This document shows, piece by piece, positions 41,132 to 51,411 of a stretch of 64,000 bases of DNA. The notes beneath the pieces were generated by a model. That model was not told the DNA's origin. It saw nothing but the letters and a program-made list of their open reading frames with translations, and did not search any database. The position numbers and the translations under genes were made by a program. The stretch covers positions 6,374,014-6,438,013 of the forward strand of contig OY720644.1 in assembly GCA_963169105.1 (NCBI GenBank), in the 5' to 3' direction. Numbering within the stretch: the first letter of the stretch is position 1; every line of letters starts with the position of its first letter. This DNA is from Ceriagrion tenellum (lineage: Eukaryota; Arthropoda; Insecta; Odonata; Coenagrionidae).

Positions 41132-43938
41132 ATTTTATATTAGTTTTTCAAATTTCCTCATTAAATTCAGTGAGGGAGTTAACCTTTATCTTCCGAGTGT
41201 GTCTCTCCGGCACAAAAATTGTCCCTAGACTGCCAAGCGTGTTCGTTTGGCACATTGATGGACATTTAAAAAACACTGGTTATTTAAAAAACCCCGGCCA
41301 GCAAGGCTTACGACTACGGAAAAACTCAGGAAGTTAAAGGTTAAGCACAGATGGTAAGCCCCCCATTTGGAGCAAAAAGCATGATAATGAGTTTGGCATC
41401 CTAACATTTGAGACTGAAAGACATTAATACAAGTGTGGACAACAAAGTGTTCAGACAAACAAAGCACACAGGGTGGGAGCCAGTGCCATATTGGTCATCA
41501 GGCTTGTTCATAACATTATGTCCCTGCTGCTACTGTTAAGAGACATCACCTATGGAAAAGGAAACTAGATGTGACTCTGTGGCTGAATAGGCTAATGTGT
41601 TATATGAGCTAGTATCTTGGTGGCATCACCTGATGGTGTAACTCATCTGCAGAATCTGGTTGCTGAATCCAGGTCTGTGACTGGAGAAAACCCAAGTCTG
41701 GGATACAGTTGAAAATTTAAGGAAACCCAAGTATGCAAGATGGTGAATGGTTGATTTCAAAGCTCTTTGGTTTAGCTGAATCAAGTTTCCCAATGCAGTG
41801 TTTTTTTGTTCTAGTTCAAGCTAGAAGTCTTTTCGATCCCACTTCCTTAACAACTCCTGACAGCATTGTCTCTCAATTCCAGTTCAAAGCTCATTTGAAG
41901 ATTCAAACCACACTACTACCAAATCTGGAGCACATAATACTGAATGATAGTTTAAGTGGCGTTCATTGGTTAGAGATGGAAATGACTGTCAACCACTCAT
42001 CAATATTATTTGCAAGCTTTCTGCTGCTAAATTTGTGGTATAGTTGCTAGATAATTAAATGTGATGCAGACAGTTGCATCAACACATCAGACGAGGGATG
42101 CAATACTCTCTGCGGCACCAGGTATTGAGCTCTCTCTGGTAATGAGAGATTATTTTCTTCTCGGAGTATCATAAAAGCTTGCTAATACTTAAGTGAATTT
42201 TGGTGGCATTTTCTCGTAGAGCATAGCTGTTATGGAATATGGAAAAATACAACAAAAATCCGTATGTACATTTGGCTGTTAGGATTGAAGTATTCTATTA
42301 CTATCTCTCATAGCATGAACAATGAAGGCCAATTGAAATAGCAAGGGAAGGCTGCAGACATGAAACCACTATTCTCTGTAAGATGCAGTGGGATAGTAAT
42401 CCATGATCATGATTAACCATATAAGAGCAGTTAGATTCTTGACAGCTAGGACAGAAAGGCTTAAGCTCGTAAGTGAAAATAAATTTGTGAGGTAACCAGG
42501 TTAGAGGAAGAGCACTTACCAAGGCATTTATAGAGAGATATGATGGTCTGTATACCACAGATAAATTTGAAAAGATAAGACCAGTGGTGTACCCAGGGAA
42601 AATGGAATGGTCTGCATCCTACCCTTCCAAGTTTTAACTCATTCTCCAGTTACTTTACACCTCATTTTTCACTTTGGACTATAGGAGATTACTTATTTCA
42701 ACATTTTCCTATCTTTGACGGGGAAATCACTATGCCAAGCTACAATAATAGTGCCCCTGGCAAGGGCTAGCCCCACCACCTGTTAGGTACAGCATTGGTG
42801 ATTGATGTGTGAAAAGTGGTGGAGTTAGTTTCTGAAACTTGGGTGTAAAAGCCATTAGGAACATGTGGATGGCTTTTAAGGTGACTCGGAGAAGGATAAG
42901 TAGCATGAAGAGGAGAAACAACACAAAGGAGAGTTAAATTTAATGATGGAGGAAAGGGTATTAGTTTAGGGGGAGGGAGTCGGAGGTGGGTGGTGGATGT
43001 GATGAGTAATGCAAGATGGAATGAGAAATTTTGGGCAAGAAGGGAGGCACAAGATAACGAATGAAATTTTCGATTATGTGAAGAATGAAGGGAGATATTC
43101 TTTGGATGGAGATAATCAAGGACAAATCGGGAAATTTGGGTCTGAGTTGGATTAGGATGGACCAATAATCATACGAGGTTTGAGAGGTAGGAACCTTCCT
43201 CAAAACTATCAATATTGTTTAGTGGATCACCTTCAATGAATCCAAGATCACTCAAGCCATGAATGTCTTCACTTTCCAATCCACACCATCCCATACCATT
43301 TGTTGAACGAGAAGGTTTGTGTTAAATTGGCAAAATTTATTTCCGAGAGTTTCCCATGCTATGAAGGCATTCCATTTAATTCTCCTTGTAATGAAAAATA
43401 TCCACTGTTTGATCAGTGATAGAAAAAACTTCTATCATACATATTTATTCACAACCGAACAGTCAATCAATACTCGAGTGATAACTGTGATATCTCAAAT
43501 GGCGATGGAAAATTGTGCCGTTTCTCACCGCTGCAGAGCTATTAACAGTTTTAACTATCATAGTTCACACGTTTAATTAATTTATACCTCGTTCAAGTCC
43601 AGAAAGGTTATGTTTTCACTTCACATAATAATATAACGCAGGAAAATTTCGCACAATTACCTGAGTTGGCATGATATATCACAGCATTCACAACTGGGCA
43701 GTAAAGGTTACACTGAATTAAGTCCTGAAGAGGAATGGTCAATGCTTTGAAAACGGTTGGGAGGATGATGCACTTCTAAAGTAGAGACCGTCAATCTTCT
43801 GGTGGAATTAAGTCAATCATTCTTTTATAAAAAATTCAGCCTCCAACGTCTTGCACACAAAAAAGGTCTCCTGGGATAACTTTTCAGAATTTATTATCAA
43901 AATTTTCATTAAAAACCTTCAAAGAAAAACAACACGAC
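41132..43938. other. Intergenic sequence between HSD17B4 and SSR2 3' ends
   Basis: No gene recognised. 42800-43120 is strongly purine-rich on + and gives Pro/Ser/His-rich open frames on minus that look like low complexity or very old retroelement sequence. The SSR2 3' UTR is at the right end. Confidence 0.45.
43890..43895 (-). terminator. Candidate poly(A) signal of SSR2 (AATAAA on minus)
   Basis: tttatt on +, AATAAA on minus, about 45 nt after the stop. This implies a very short 3' UTR. Confidence 0.65.
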
Positions 43939-44073
43939 TTAATCGTCCTTGTTTCTTGATTTGTCCTTCTTGTGTTTAACAATGGTTTCATACTTCGATT
44001 TGCTCGAGTACCACAATAGGAATGGGATCCCTAAGGAAGGCAAAGTCATCACAGCGAAAGCAGCCCAGTCCAA
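43939..44073 (-). CDS. SSR2: SSR2 exon 4 (membrane span, tail, stop)
   Basis: Acceptor cattgcag (minus) before 44073. It encodes LDWAAFAVMTLPSLGIPFLL, then a Lys-rich tail and TAA at 43941-43939. The transmembrane helix and basic tail are as in other TRAP-beta proteins. Confidence 0.95.
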   Translation of the reverse strand: MDWAAFAVMTLPSLGIPFLLWYSSKSKYETIVKHKKDKSRNKDD

Positions 44074-44843
44074 CTGCAATGGAACGCGAAAATGAATATA
44101 TATGAAGGATGGGAAGCGGTCATAATAAAAAATTCAAGTAAAAATGATTATACGTACAACATGTGGAGAAAACTTTCGATCGTAATCACGGAAGGCAATG
44201 ATAACACCTTCCCCGGGTTCACTCGTTATGGCCAACTGACGCTACATGAAACGAGAATCATTTGTATCTATTAAGCAGGGAGCCAAGAATTTCAACATAT
44301 GGTTTATTGATGTAGAAATTGCCAAGGCTGAACCTTACCTCAGTCGCATCCTCTGACGGCAAGTAACTTATTTGTGCCGAAGTGAAGTTGAAGTAGCCGT
44401 ACTTCCTGGGTCTAACAACAACAACATGAGATACATTTGCACCAGGAGGAATTCTATCCAAACTCACACGCAGCTGGCCACCGACAACATCGAAGGCATC
44501 TGGATTAAAACTGTTGTCGTTGAGCTCTACTGCAAGGGCCGCACTATTACCGATGTTGTACAAGGAGTATTTTACAATAATATCCATATCTTCCACAAGA
44601 TACTTATTCATAATCATTTTTGCCACAAGGAGTCTAGCACTTGTCTCCTCCTCGTCGGTGTAAGCTGCTCCAACGAGGGCAGCCAGGACGAATACAACAA
44701 GCTGTGGGCGAAACCTTAAAAAGAGAGAACATTCTTAACATAAGCCTACGAAAGATTTAAAGAGTTTGAAGATAAATGAAAATCAATAGAACCACTCGAT
44801 AGGTAACAGAAGGACAAAAATTGATAATCAGAAACACTCACAT
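43939..44843 (-). CDS. SSR2: Translocon-associated protein subunit beta (TRAP-beta)
   Basis: Known role: subunit of the TRAP complex beside the Sec61 channel in the ER membrane, aiding translocation of secretory proteins. Minus-strand coding exons: 44843-44842, 44714-44339, 44241-44158, 44073-43939; together 597 nt, 198 residues plus TAA, close to the usual ~185. The N-terminus MFRPQLVVFVLAALVGAAYT is a signal peptide. The luminal domain has IVKYSLYNIGNSAALAVELN, GANVSHVVVVRP and YFNFTSAQISYLPSEDA with two likely N-glycosylation sites. FRDYDRKFSPHV precedes one membrane span (DWAAFAVMTLPSLGIPFLLW) and a basic cytosolic tail ending KSRNKDD. The start codon is split by intron 1 (AT|G). Divergent neighbour: BORCS8. 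Identity secure. Confidence 0.96.
44158..44241 (-). CDS. SSR2: SSR2 exon 3
   Basis: 28 codons, RQLAITSEPGEGVIIAFRDY and on to DRKFSPHV, donor gtacgt. The acceptor chosen is ttcatgtag. An AG six bases further (cgtcag) would also stay in frame and drop RQ. Confidence 0.88.
44339..44714 (-). CDS. SSR2: SSR2 exon 2 (signal peptide and luminal domain)
   Basis: Acceptor ctttttaag (minus) before 44714; donor GAG|gtaagg after 44339. It encodes the last base of the start codon, then FRPQLVVFVLAALVG, the acidic TDEEETSARLL and the luminal beta-sandwich to SEDATE. An in-frame Met (MAKMIMNKY) also occurs but would lose the signal peptide. Confidence 0.95.
44842..44843 (-). CDS. SSR2: SSR2 coding exon 1: only the A and T of ATG
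   Basis: On the minus strand GCAATAT|GTGAGT gives a perfect donor starting at 44841. The exon ends in AT, and the next exon starts with G, so ATG is rebuilt by splicing. The rest of exon 1 is 5' UTR extending to the right. The unspliced ATG is followed directly by TGA, so the frame opens only after splicing. Confidence 0.85.
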
Positions 44844-45437
44844 ATTGCAATCTATCTTAACAGTCGGGCCGACCTACTGGTACAAACGCCACCGGCAGAT
44901 CACGGCTGATGACGACGTCACAGGCAGGCAAGCGAGGAGCTGACCACGTCCGTTGCTGCTGCCACCTCACCTGAAAAGAGTGCGGATAATGCGCTACCTT
45001 TGTAAAGGAAGCGCAAACATGGGACGTCGAAGACCGTAATTCAAAACAATGGAAACATGAATTTCGTTATCAGTGTTGTTGGACGTGTTGGACTGTCAGG
45101 CTTATGTCAGACGTTCTTGGGCACGACCTTATAAACTGCTGTATTTCTATCATCCGTGTTCATGGGTTTGATCGGTGTGATACAACGGGATCAACTTTTT
45201 ATGTGCACCCTTAGTTCTGCAGCATTTATTGTCGATTTTCAGTATTGTCAGAAACTTGGCAGTATTTTGACCTCGCGCTGTAATACTTGAATAGTTGTTT
45301 GTTTGTCTGTGACATTGTCCTATATCGAATTATCACGTCTACATTAGGTTCTTTTGTGTAATTTTGGGATTTTTGTTGTCCCGTAAGGGAAGGTCGCATG
45401 CAGCCGCAGATTAGGTTGGAGAGTGAAAGCACTTATA
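44844..45437. promoter_or_regulatory. Bidirectional promoter and 5' UTRs between SSR2 and BORCS8
   Basis: 594 bp separate the two start codons, which face away from each other, so both promoters and 5' UTRs lie here. The SSR2 side is locally GC- and CpG-rich (44870-45030). CGACGTCA at 44913-44920 is a CRE/ATF-like site (TGACGTCG on minus). ACGT-core sites are used by ATF6/XBP1-type factors that control ER genes in other animals; that link is inference. No TATA box stands out. Confidence 0.7.
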
Positions 45438-45450
45438 ATGAGTTACATCG
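45438..45450 (+). CDS. BORCS8: BORCS8 exon 1 (MSYI)
   Basis: ATG at 45438, four codons and one base, then donor gtaggt. The short N-terminal exon is not conserved; the start is chosen because it is the first ATG in phase with exon 2. Confidence 0.8.
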
Positions 45451-46149
45451 GTAGGTAATTTTTGATGAAAACTTTTTGTTCAAGAATTCAATCCATTGCT
45501 AGCTATGTGGTGAAATCTTTTTATTGCGAATTTCGTAGGTGTATCATCCGTGCAGCCAACTCTGGTTGATCCTGAATTGGAAATCAAGGTTAAGAAAGGT
45601 ATTGTCACTTTGTAGCCTATGGTTGATCATGGAATTATTGAGTGTGAGTGTTTTTACCCCCCCTTATGACATTGTTTATTTTTCCAGCGACTGAAAGAAT
45701 ATCGGAAAACATGCATATCGTGGCAAATGAACCGTCTTTGGCTTTCTACCGTTTACAAGAGCATGTTAGGAAAGCCCTTCCACCCATGGTTGATAAACGG
45801 GTAGAGGTTAAAAGGCTTCACCAAGAGCTTCAAGGTAGATGCTACGATATGGAGTATGCTGTCGGGTAAGAACATATCGTGGCGTGTTGTAAGGTTTATA
45901 GAAATATATCTCGCCGCGAGGTTTATTTGTAATAATAATGTTGGGGAGGTTTGTAGCCTCGTCGCTTTTGTAATTGACTCCGCAAAGGAACGCGGCGCGG
46001 CGGAAACCTTGTGAATTAATTTCTAATTTTCCTCTAGGGCTGTGAAATCAATGGAAGGGGCGGAGCAGCATTTCTTGAACATACAAGATCTAATAAAAAA
46101 TGCAGTTTTTCATAAGCAACAATTAAAGTACGAGGAAACAAGAAAGTAG
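45438..46149 (+). CDS. BORCS8: BLOC-one-related complex subunit 8
   Basis: Known role: subunit of BORC on the lysosome surface, which recruits Arl8 and kinesin to move lysosomes outward. Exons 45438-45450, 45539-45598, 45688-45865 and 46038-46149 join to 363 nt, 120 residues plus TAG; human BORCS8 has 119. The diagnostic segment is ANEPSLAFYRLQEHVRKALP, almost the same as the human ANEPSVALYRLQEHVRRSLP, followed by a coiled-coil-like region (MVDKRVEVKRLHQELQG) and MEYAVGAVKSMEGAEQHFLN. All phases agree. The start ATG at 45438 begins MSYIGVSSVQPTLVDPE. Divergent from SSR2. Confident assignment. Confidence 0.94.
45539..45598 (+). CDS. BORCS8: BORCS8 exon 2
   Basis: Acceptor atttcgtag, donor gtattg. 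Encodes GVSSVQPTLVDPELEIKVKK, leading into the conserved part. Confidence 0.88.
45688..45865 (+). CDS. BORCS8: BORCS8 exon 3 (conserved core)
   Basis: Acceptor atttttccag, donor GTCGG|gtaaga. Encodes ATERISENMHIVANEPSLAF, YRLQEHVRKALP and on to CYDMEYAV, the family core. Confidence 0.95.
46038..46149 (+). CDS. BORCS8: BORCS8 exon 4 and stop
   Basis: Acceptor tttcctctag. Encodes GAVKSMEGAEQHFLNIQDLI, KNAVFHKQQLKYEETRK, then TAG. The C-terminus is charged and shorter in Pro than in the human protein. Confidence 0.92.
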
Positions 46150-47684
46150 GTATTTCATGTTATTTTAATCTTTAATTTTTCATTCCATAGGTTCAGATTG
46201 GGATAATTAATATTATTTTACCATAGTGGTTGTTTATCAAGAAGCATACGTGTATTCTGCCCTCATTTAGATGGCAGGGTGTGCATACTGGTACAAATAT
46301 AATTTGAGCTATTTTATTAATTAACGATGTGCCTCTATTTCACATAGAAGATTGATATCATCTTCTTTTATCCATTAATCAATGGATCTTGCCAATTAAT
46401 GACTGCTTCATGTGGAAGCACTACTAGACATTTTGCAATATCGGCAAATATGTTGAATGACTCAACCTCAAAAAAATATAATTTTCCCTCAGAATTTTGC
46501 TATTTGTCGAATTCCGGGTACATGGTGTTAGGAAAGCAAAAGCTTCCCTGCAGTCTGAATGTTTTTCCTTACAATATCACTGTGATGAAAATTTAGGCCA
46601 TTAATTTTTAAGGGTGTTTCATGTCTCTTTACTCTAAGAATTAAAAATATATTGAAGTGCTCATTCTTTCATCTTACAAATGCATTATTCCAATGCACTA
46701 TGTACATTTGCTCTTTAGGGTGGGCAGTGCCGGAAAACATTCATTGGTGTGTGGTTTATTTGATATTTTCAGGCATAACTTGGTGAAGATATATTATGAA
46801 TGAATGAATGGTAACATTTTAATGTTAACTATAGTTTTAATCTCAGATGACCAGTTTCATTGCATATAAGCACCTGGGGATGTCAAATATACGATGAAAC
46901 CAGTTGTTTGCAAATAAAACCATTTTGAAAAAGTAAAGTTATTATTGATTCATTCTATGGTGTAAGGCCTTGGAAATTCACTGCTTTAAAAATATCTCCC
47001 ATTGCATCACTCATTCTTCTATACTTCTTTTGTTTCCATTGTATTCATGCATTTTTTAATCTGATCTCTCGAGTTTGAGTTTTAATATTATTTTCGTTAG
47101 TCTCTCTTCTCCCACATTCACCCATTTTACTATGCTAGGCATAGTTTTAATAAACAATTAAGGACAGCTGTGTCTTCACCATTTCACCTCCTATAACCTC
47201 ATCCTTTACACAGCTGGTGTCCTAACATCCCCTGCCCACACCCATAAAGTGGCTAGCCAGGTAAAATGTAGATAATAATAATGTCTGCTATTGTGGTTTA
47301 CCACTTCCTCTCTCTCCATTTACTTCTCTATCACATATCTGATTTGTTATTTGGCTCTCATCTATTTTATAAGCGTAACCAAAACAAGTGCTTACTCTTT
47401 TCTTGTATATTTATTTCTAGGACATCTATTTGGCATTGTTTCATGATCAACTAATTCCCAATGGTATCCTTCTTGCTTCAACAGCAAACACTTTCCAGAT
47501 ATCCCACAATCTTTATATTTGGTGGATACTGATGCTTATCTTGGCATAATTATGAATTCATTGGGGGGATGATGCTTATGCATACTGCATTTCTATTTCT
47601 TAAGATTCTTATCCCTTGAAACAGTTATTCTTCAGTAGCTACAAGTTCTTCATATGAGTTTTCTCGCCCAGTTTACATGACTAT
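46150..47684 (+). other. BORCS8 3' flank, no further gene recognised
   Basis: AT-rich, with possible 3' UTR up to about 46.9 kb. No conserved coding motif. Confidence 0.5.
46913..46918 (+). terminator. Candidate poly(A) signal for BORCS8 (AATAAA)
   Basis: First clear AATAAA after the stop, 764 nt downstream. It is uncertain whether the transcript reaches it. Confidence 0.4.
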
Positions 47685-48212
47685 TATAGGAATTAATTCC
47701 TGTGGGAGACCAGCCATAGTAAACCAACCTGACATGCAAACTCAGCAGTTATTGCCTGGCACATCCACCACACACAAAACAAAATAAACTAACATGGACC
47801 TTTCACTCGCTGCCACCAAGTGTCATGGCAGCCAATCAAAACAAATGATGAGATTGTCTATAAACAAATTATATCCTTCCCCTCAATCGAAGTATTTGTT
47901 TTTTCCAAAAAATCCCATCACAATATATAAATGTTCTCAGCGCTCAAAATGATCACATCTACGCTGTTTCAAGAATGTTCTAAGAGTAAGTGCTGCAATT
48001 TCAAATGAAAATACTTACACTTATCAAAAGAGGTAAGCTGCTTGTAAGTCACTGCTGTTCATTGTGCCTTTCTGTTAAACAATAACAGAAAGGCACAGTG
48101 AACAGCAAAGAGAAACTAGGTAACATGGTTGCAGACCAATATTATGCAAACAATATTTAAACTTATAGGTATTTGATCCTTAGGATAGAAAGTCTGCAAG
48201 CATTTATACTCT
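47685..48212 (-). repeat. Copia 3' LTR (boundaries approximate)
   Basis: The left part (47685-47780) matches 52920-53030 in the same orientation: GGAATTAATTCCTGTGGG against GGAATAAATTTCTGTGC, then the shared GTAAACCAAC and CATGCAAACTCA. The right boundary is guessed from a CTCA end before the RNase H frame. Contains the hairpin at 48054-48106. Confidence 0.65.
48054..48106. repeat. 24-bp-arm hairpin in the copia LTR
   Basis: Arms 48054-48077 and 48083-48106 are complementary with one T/G pair. The centre reads TGTGCCTTTCTGTTA, loop AACAA, then the complement. As RNA it would form a 24-pair stem with a 5-nt loop. Confidence 0.85.
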
Positions 48213-48827
48213 CAGTAAGTATTCTACCTTAATCTCCTTTCTATTGATCAGTTCACAAACAAAATAATGTTTTAACTTCAATATGTTTAGTCCCACCATG
48301 AAATGCTGCGTTATGAAGTAATTTATGTGCCCTCTGATTATCGTTATACACCAGCACAGCTCCATCAATATCTAACATTTCACCAAGTAGTCCCCTTAGA
48401 TGAACAACTTCCTTGGCAGCTTCTCCAATGACAGCATACTCGGCATCCGTGCTTGATAGGGCAACGGTCTTCTGCTTTTGCAACTCCCACAATACAGCAC
48501 CCCCGGCCAGTTTAAAGATGTATCCAGTGTAGGATCATCTGTCTTCTTTATCACTGGCCCAATCTGCATCACTATACCCCATAACACTTTCTCCCAGCTT
48601 TCTCTGTGCAAGTCCATACGTTGAAGTTCCTCTGAGGAGTCTCAGTACCTTTTTTGCCGATGCCATAGTTCGTCACCAAAATTCATACAAAACTAAGTAC
48701 ACTTACACACTGTGCTATGTCAGACCTCGTTAATCCTGCAAGATATATTATTGACCTTGTAACTTTTGATAAGGTAATTCATGCCTCAAGACATGTGTAG
48801 GTGAACATAATTTCTGACCTACTTTCT

Positions 48828-49015
48828 CATTTTTTTTTTCTCATATTTTTATTTTTCCTGGGTTAGATGGGCGATACTGTCCCCTCTTCCCCCAACCCAG
48901 TTTACATACACAAACACCCATGTCCTGGGCAGATAATATTCTACCCAGGCGGGACTCGAACCCACGACCCTCGGGTTAGCAGGCGAGGACTTTACCCCGC
49001 CGCCATCGGGGCCGA
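48828..49015 (-). mobile_element. tRNA-derived SINE, minus strand, copy 2, with target duplication
   Basis: Minus strand: GGCCCCGATGGCGGCGGGGT (A-box region), GGGTTCGAGTCCCGCC (B box), TGGGTAGAATATTATCTGCC, ending in an A-rich tail (T run at 48831-48840 on +). TACTTTCT flanks both sides (48820-48827 and 49016-49023). It interrupts the copia pol frame. Confidence 0.9.
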
Positions 49016-49123
49016 TACTTTCTGGGGTGTTGTCACAGGCTTGGAGTCTAACGTTCCATACTTCTCCAAACGTTTTCTTAATACCTCTTTGGTCAGTCAC
49101 AATGGTCTTATTCACTATGCTTA

Positions 49124-49371
49124 CCAATTGAACTCAGATTGATAAGATCTCGGACTGATCTGAACAATCTAAGCCAGCTGACTAGGATCGCATGGTTTTC
49201 CAATGTGAAATTCATTGAAATATCGATTTGAATCAGTTCACAGCGATTTGAAATCTCAGACTGGCAGCAGAGAAAGTGGGCCGAGTTAGCCTGCTTCTCT
49301 TATCCATCCCACTAGCCTGTTGCGGTTACCATACCAAATTAAACCAGCCAAATCGATCTGAGTTCGATTGG
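49124..49371. mobile_element. 248-bp TIR element inside copia pol, flanked by TA
   Basis: Ends: CCAATTGAACTCAGATTGAT and, on the other strand, CCAATCGAACTCAGATCGAT (18 of 20 match). TA at 49122-49123 and 49372-49373. The pol frame reads ENHYV just before and SIVNKTI just after on minus, so it is a later insertion. Probably a Tc1/mariner-type MITE. Confidence 0.75.
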
Positions 49372-49514
49372 TAAACGTAGTGATTCTCTCTGTCTCCAGT
49401 GATTCTCATTCCTAAAAATTCATGTACATTCCCTAGGTCCTTTATTTTAACAAACTTATTTGACTCTTCTTTCATCTTCACTATCATTTGTGAGATGTAT
49501 GAGATCATCTGCAT

Positions 49515-50972
49515 AAAGAGCTAAGATACATAGAGTGGAGGCCAGTTGGAACTTTGTTGCCCCTGAATGCACAGAATGGCAGCGAGTGAAGTGCCGCTGG
49601 TGGGAGAAGCTTGGAGGGAGGCAAAGTGCTTCAGACAGGGACAGGTGGAATAGCCAATCACAGGGCGGCAGATTTTAACCCTTCAGTGGGTGCATCAAAT
49701 TTTGTTACACGATTGGGTGATTGGCCCAAATTCAATTTTTTTTATTGACTAAAATGTTCAATTTTTTTAATTACAGAAAATTTTCAATTTTTTTGTAAAA
49801 TATGTTTACAAGCAATCAATTTAGACTAATATCTTTCGTTTATTTAGGTTTTTTTTTACTATAGAACATATTTATTGTCATTAGTGGAACAAAACCCAAA
49901 GTCATTGAAAAATCGTGAAATATTTTGAGCATCGAACGTCCACTGTAACAATAATTATATAAAATATCCAGCAATTTTAATATAACTGATTATAGTATAA
50001 TAATGTATAAATGCCGTATAAATAATATATAATATAATAACGCCGTAGGAAAAAGGTTACACAGTCGCGTGGGCCACATTTGTGGCCTAGTCACACTTGC
50101 TTTGTTTTGCACACTATTTAATACTAACCCAGCAAAAATTAGTTACCAACGACCATGTGAGTCTTTTCAGGACATAATAATGTAGAGCTATTGAAATTTA
50201 CAAGTATATTATGCCATCCTATGAGAAACGGCACACAAATGAAACCCCTGTTGCCCACGTGCCTACTGAAAGGTTAACTACATATCTAGTCTTTCCTGCT
50301 GGGACAGGCGCTCTGAACTATTACATTGTAGGATGCGCATGAGGTTTGTCACGCACGTGTGACCCACTTTACATAGTCTTGAGCTTTTCCATACCTTGTT
50401 TACAGAGGTGACCAAGTCACGTGTCCCGAGATCAATGGATCAGTTCTGAGCCAGTAGAGAGCCCTTTGGAAATGATTCTGCCTGGGTTTGATCAAATTTA
50501 TACAAGTCATCACTCCTGCTCCCAGTGACTATCACTTTGTAACACCAATGTTCAGGTCTGAAAACGTTCAGACCTGAACGGCTGACATCCTTGTCTGAAA
50601 CACTACTACCATATCATTGCCAGTAAGCCTACTCTCAGATAGGAGATTTCTAGATAGCTTTGGTTCATATATGATTTTTTAAAATGATTTTTTCAATTAC
50701 TGCCCCATTGGATACTTCCACTTTTACGCCCCTTCTCTGAGTACACTGCGTCTAGTTGCCATATTGATTTTTCTCTTTGATGACAAGTCCCTGAGATTCT
50801 GGATCCAGTCCTTTCTCTTAGTCATGTGTGCTGTTGCCCCTCAGGCAATATACCAATCATTGGAATGAAAATTGGCTGACATCGCTAAAACTAGTACTAA
50901 ATCTCTACCTCTATGTTACTCTTGGCCTTTTGATGGTTTCTTTTGAAGTTGGTCACACTGGGATCTGGTGGG
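49515..50972 (-). other. Degenerate interior of the copia element
   Basis: Expected place of integrase and first RT part. No conserved integrase motif could be read in any frame, so the region is deleted or too diverged. Includes the palindrome at 50550-50579. Confidence 0.4.
50550..50579. repeat. Perfect 13-bp inverted repeat
   Basis: GTTCAGGTCTGAA, loop AACG, then TTCAGACCTGAAC. No known factor site recognised. Confidence 0.8.
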
Positions 50973-51340
50973 TCATTTTTCATTACAATCATAGTGCCAT
51001 GATGTATACTGTTTTCTTTTTGACCTCTCTTTCCTTCTTATGACTGCCAATGCTGATTCCTCAGAATTCAGCCTGGCCATTCTCTTGACATCCTCCTGGT
51101 TAAGCTTTGCCTTGACAAATTCTGTAGTTATTGGGGACCCTGCATTCTCTAATGCTAAAACCATCGGTTTATATTATCTGGGTAATCCATTGAGAATAAT
51201 AGGTCCCACTAATTTGTTATCAGTTGGCTTCCCAATATCATCAAGCTACTGAGCATGTAAGATTATCTCCTAAACATAGTCATCTCTACTAGAAAATCTG
51301 CTAAATTTATGCTAGAATAACTCGGCATTATTGTTTATCT
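50973..51340 (-). pseudogene. Copia Gag remnant
   Basis: Minus reading: RFSSRDDYV, then SLDDIGKPTDNKLVGPIILN, GLPR, then the ORF 51164-50973 MVLALENAGSPITTEFVKAK and LNQEDVKR. This is the copia Gag helical region (LxxLP..Y..MVxALE....IT...VKxKLxQE). Two in-frame stops upstream of the Met. Confidence 0.8.
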
Positions 51341-51411
51341 TCTGATGACTATGTCACAATCTTCATATGCTTGGGTCAAATTGTACCATGCCTGATTCGG
51401 TGACATCACCT

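Larger units (their letters stand above)
48253..49514 (-). pseudogene. Copia pol remnant (RT end and RNase H)
   Basis: 49514-49326 reads FVKIKDLGNVHEFLGMRITG (KIKDLGxxxxFLGMxI of copia RT). 49110-49030 gives RGIKKTFGE and QACDNTPES, like the KFGM...PVxTP block. 48500-48253 reads QKQKTVALSSTDAEYAVIGE, EAAKEVVHLRGLL and GTKHIEVK, the copia RNase H signature (KQxxVALSSTEAEY, KHIxx). Two later insertions and several shifts break it. Confidence 0.88.

Noticed and set aside
41733..42050. 105-codon + frame in the HSD17B4-SSR2 gap
   Set aside because: No recognisable motif, no splice context and no promoter; length is possible by chance in this AT composition.
42767..43212. 132-codon Pro/Ser/His-rich minus frame
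   Set aside because: Composition follows the purine-rich strand bias of the region; no family motif, neighbouring frames equally open.
44372..44719. 115-codon + strand frame over SSR2
   Set aside because: Antisense shadow of SSR2 exon 2; it crosses an SSR2 splice site and shows no motif.
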